Translations under genes and position numbers: made by a program | NCBI GenBank assembly: GCA_001953115.1 | Contig: LSSL01000457.1 | Coordinates: 10,304-20,423 of the forward strand | Source of the DNA: Smittium mucronatum | Lineage: Eukaryota; Kickxellomycota; Harpellomycetes; Harpellales; Legeriomycetaceae | Length of the DNA stretch: 10,120 nt | Direction: 5' to 3' | The notes under the pieces: generated by a model | Told to the model about the DNA's origin: nothing | Seen by the model: the letters and a program-made list of their open reading frames with translations, nothing else | The model's database searches: none | In this document: one piece after another, positions 8,938 through 10,120 of the stretch | Numbering within the stretch: the first letter of the stretch is position 1 | Layout of the letters: every line of letters starts with the position of its first letter

Positions 8938-9311
8938 ATGTCATTTTTTTATCATAGAGGTTTGGATAATATGGTTTTTAGGAGTATTGAACTTTATGCA
9001 GACCTTTTTTCCAACCATACTCGGGTTTATGGTTTCTGAAAGAGGAGAAAATATTATTTTTTAATCTCTAGTGTAAAAGAAAACCCTTAATTTGAAAGAA
9101 CAGTATTTCCAACGCGAAAATTGTAGATTTACGTTTGAAAAATATATATGCCAATCTACATGATATGGGGATAGATTTACACACTTTTGTTTCTAGAGTT
9201 TTTGGAGGAAGTGAAAGGTATAATTTAGCAAAAAATTATAAATTGAGAAAAAATAGACTAGCTTGGAATACAAGTCACTTATATTGCATAAAAAAACTAT
9301 TACAAGTTTAA
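8938..9311 (+). pseudogene. Small interrupted or spliced coding region, family uncertain
   Basis: Two coding-looking segments lie in different frames. The first starts at ATG 8938 (a second in-frame ATG at 8971) and runs 33 codons to TGA 9037-9039; the same frame then stays readable, apart from TAA 9088-9090, up to about 9120. The second is open from 9096 and ends in tandem stops TAA TAG at 9309-9314; it contains AKIVDLRLKN, GIDLHTFVSRVFGGSERY and a basic stretch KNYKLRKNRLAW. Composition is richer in G/C and in Leu, Arg, Gly, His and Trp codons than the surroundings, which argues against chance. An intron could join them: donors at 8984 (GTATTG) or 9032 (GTTTCT) with acceptor TTGTAG at 9121-9126 keep phase, but these sites are weak. 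Otherwise one base loss near the A run at 9117-9120 plus two stops would mark a decayed gene. Spacing of L, I, A, G and FV in the second segment loosely recalls mitochondrial ribosomal protein bL20; I rate that as a guess. Confidence 0.4.
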
Positions 9312-9382
9312 TAGGGAAATTCATGCCTTTAAGTCAAAAGGGGTATATGGGTTTCCAATTTTTTTGATTTTTATTAAAATCA

Positions 9383-9388
9383 ATTAAA
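9383..9388 (+). promoter_or_regulatory. Possible ATTAAA polyadenylation signal for the + strand gene
   Basis: ATTAAA at 9383-9388, with another at 9373-9378, lies 60-80 bases after the stop at 9309-9311. Such hexamers are frequent in AT-rich DNA, so this rests on position alone. Confidence 0.25.
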
Positions 9389-9394
9389 ATATGC

Positions 9395-9400
9395 TTTATT
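9395..9400 (-). promoter_or_regulatory. AATAAA polyadenylation signal candidate for the SURP gene
   Basis: Read on the minus strand, 9400-9395 is AATAAA. It lies about 215 bases after the first stop (9615-9617) and about 65 bases after the stop of the alternative last exon (9464-9466). It overlaps the presumed 3' end of the converging + strand gene. Confidence 0.35.
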
Positions 9401-9614
9401 AGCTTCAAAATTGAGGATCTACAGGAAATCGTGCCTAGTATTTCCACCTATTAAGCTCATAGATTAGAAAAGCGCAATCCTGTAAAAGACAAATATTTCT
9501 CTAAAAATTGCTTTTTTTTAAATATGTATTCAATATTGAATTTTTAATGGTCAGAAGGTAAGTGAGGCTTCTCGATGATGAACAAGAAGTTAGATACTCA
9601 GTCAAGTCGCTATT

Positions 9615-10120
9615 TTACTCATTAATTGGTTTGGGATCGATGACTGTTTTTCCAGAGTTTATGGAATCTCTATAGAATTTATAGTAGTGGTTGAATTCAT
9701 GTGAATTGGATAGGAATGAGTATATTTTGTGATCGAGCACAGATTTAGAAACCCTGAGTTTCATTTCTGTCCTACTGAATTGTTCTTTTTTGCTGACTAC
9801 AAGGCGAGCAGTATCTTCAATCCTCTTTCGCGTTTCAGGGTCCTCTGGAATTCTAAATAGATAATATCTCAAAATTCTGTAAAAATTCATTTAAATCTGA
9901 AAAGAGTAAATATAGGGTTTGGGAGAAATGCATATTTGAATGGGTTTTTTATAATTTTAACTAACTTTATTGTGTCTGGGATGGTGACAAAAGATTCAAC
10001 GGAAGGTTGAAGGTCTTGAGTTGATTCTATTGTATTGAGTTCAAATTGAGGCATTGGATTTGTAGATAAGTTTTTAGAGCAGGATAAAGTAGATTCGGAG
10101 TTTGATGTTTTAACAGAGCC
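9615..10120 (-). CDS. SURP-domain splicing protein, SF3A1/Prp21-like, 3' part of gene
   Basis: Two exons on the minus strand: 10120-9966, entering from outside the window, and 9876-9617, ending at TAA 9617-9615. The second lies in an open frame whose ATG is at 9890, probably not the true start because the upstream exon is also open. In residues of that frame, 24-77 form a SURP module: I24, T27-A28 and V31-V32, then F38 and E42, a spacer, Y57-x-F-L60, and Y69-Y70 with F72/Y73. The following Ser-Gly-Lys recalls the stretch after the first SURP of SF3A1. SURP modules occur in pre-mRNA splicing factors; in SF3A1 they serve U2 snRNP assembly by contacting SF1 and SF3A3, in the nucleus. The upstream exon is Ser/Thr/Gln rich without a recognised domain. 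The second SURP and ubiquitin-like end of SF3A1 are absent, so a short homologue, another SURP protein or a truncated copy are all possible. Confidence 0.6.
9877..9965 (-). other. Spliceosomal intron in the SURP gene
   Basis: On the minus strand the upstream exon ends AAA at 9966 and the intron opens GTTAGT (9965-9960). It closes TTTTTACAG with G at 9877. The 89-nt intron joins phase 2 to the SURP frame and removes the TGA at which the upstream frame would otherwise end. A second acceptor, CTATTTAG ending at 9853, is also in phase and would shorten the exon by eight codons. Confidence 0.55.

Noticed and set aside
9558..9563. Consensus splice donor GTAAGT on the + strand
   Set aside because: No coding + strand exon leads into it; it lies opposite the minus-strand frame extension and is probably fortuitous.
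1..10120. CRISPR array, rRNA genes, integrases or reverse transcriptases
   Set aside because: No regularly spaced repeats and no conserved motifs of these classes on either strand.

Overview
The window looks like nuclear DNA of a very AT-rich eukaryote. The signs are long stretches rich in A and T runs and dinucleotide repeats, almost no long open frames, a minus-strand gene that needs a spliceosomal intron to join its frames, and AATAAA/ATTAAA-type sites behind the two coding regions. I see nothing bacterial (no operons, no ribosome binding sites). I cannot place the organism further; an AT-rich protist, fungus or parasitic animal would all fit.

Layout. 1-7180 is AT-rich intergenic DNA holding only simple repeats, an 80-bp tandem duplication (4465-4624) and a doubtful 45-codon reading frame (6779-6916). 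From about 7180 the base composition changes in patches. A small island (7181-7225) precedes a markedly more GC-rich block (about 7645-8165). That block has no convincing protein but many nested, G-U-containing complementary segments on the + strand; it is the best candidate here for an undescribed structured RNA. 8173-8937 is again AT-rich and contains a nested inverted repeat (8369-8421).

The right end holds two converging coding regions. On the + strand, 8938-9311 carries two open segments in different frames that together look like one small gene, either spliced or decayed. On the - strand, 10120 down to 9615 is the 3' part of a gene with a SURP (SWAP) module resembling the first SURP domain of the splicing factor SF3A1/Prp21. 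Its 5' end lies outside the window. The two genes end tail to tail around 9312-9480.

The SURP gene would act in U2 snRNP/pre-mRNA splicing if the family call is right. The RNA candidate and the small + strand gene have no assigned function. Helices, splice sites and domain matches were found by eye; no folding, database search or statistics were run.
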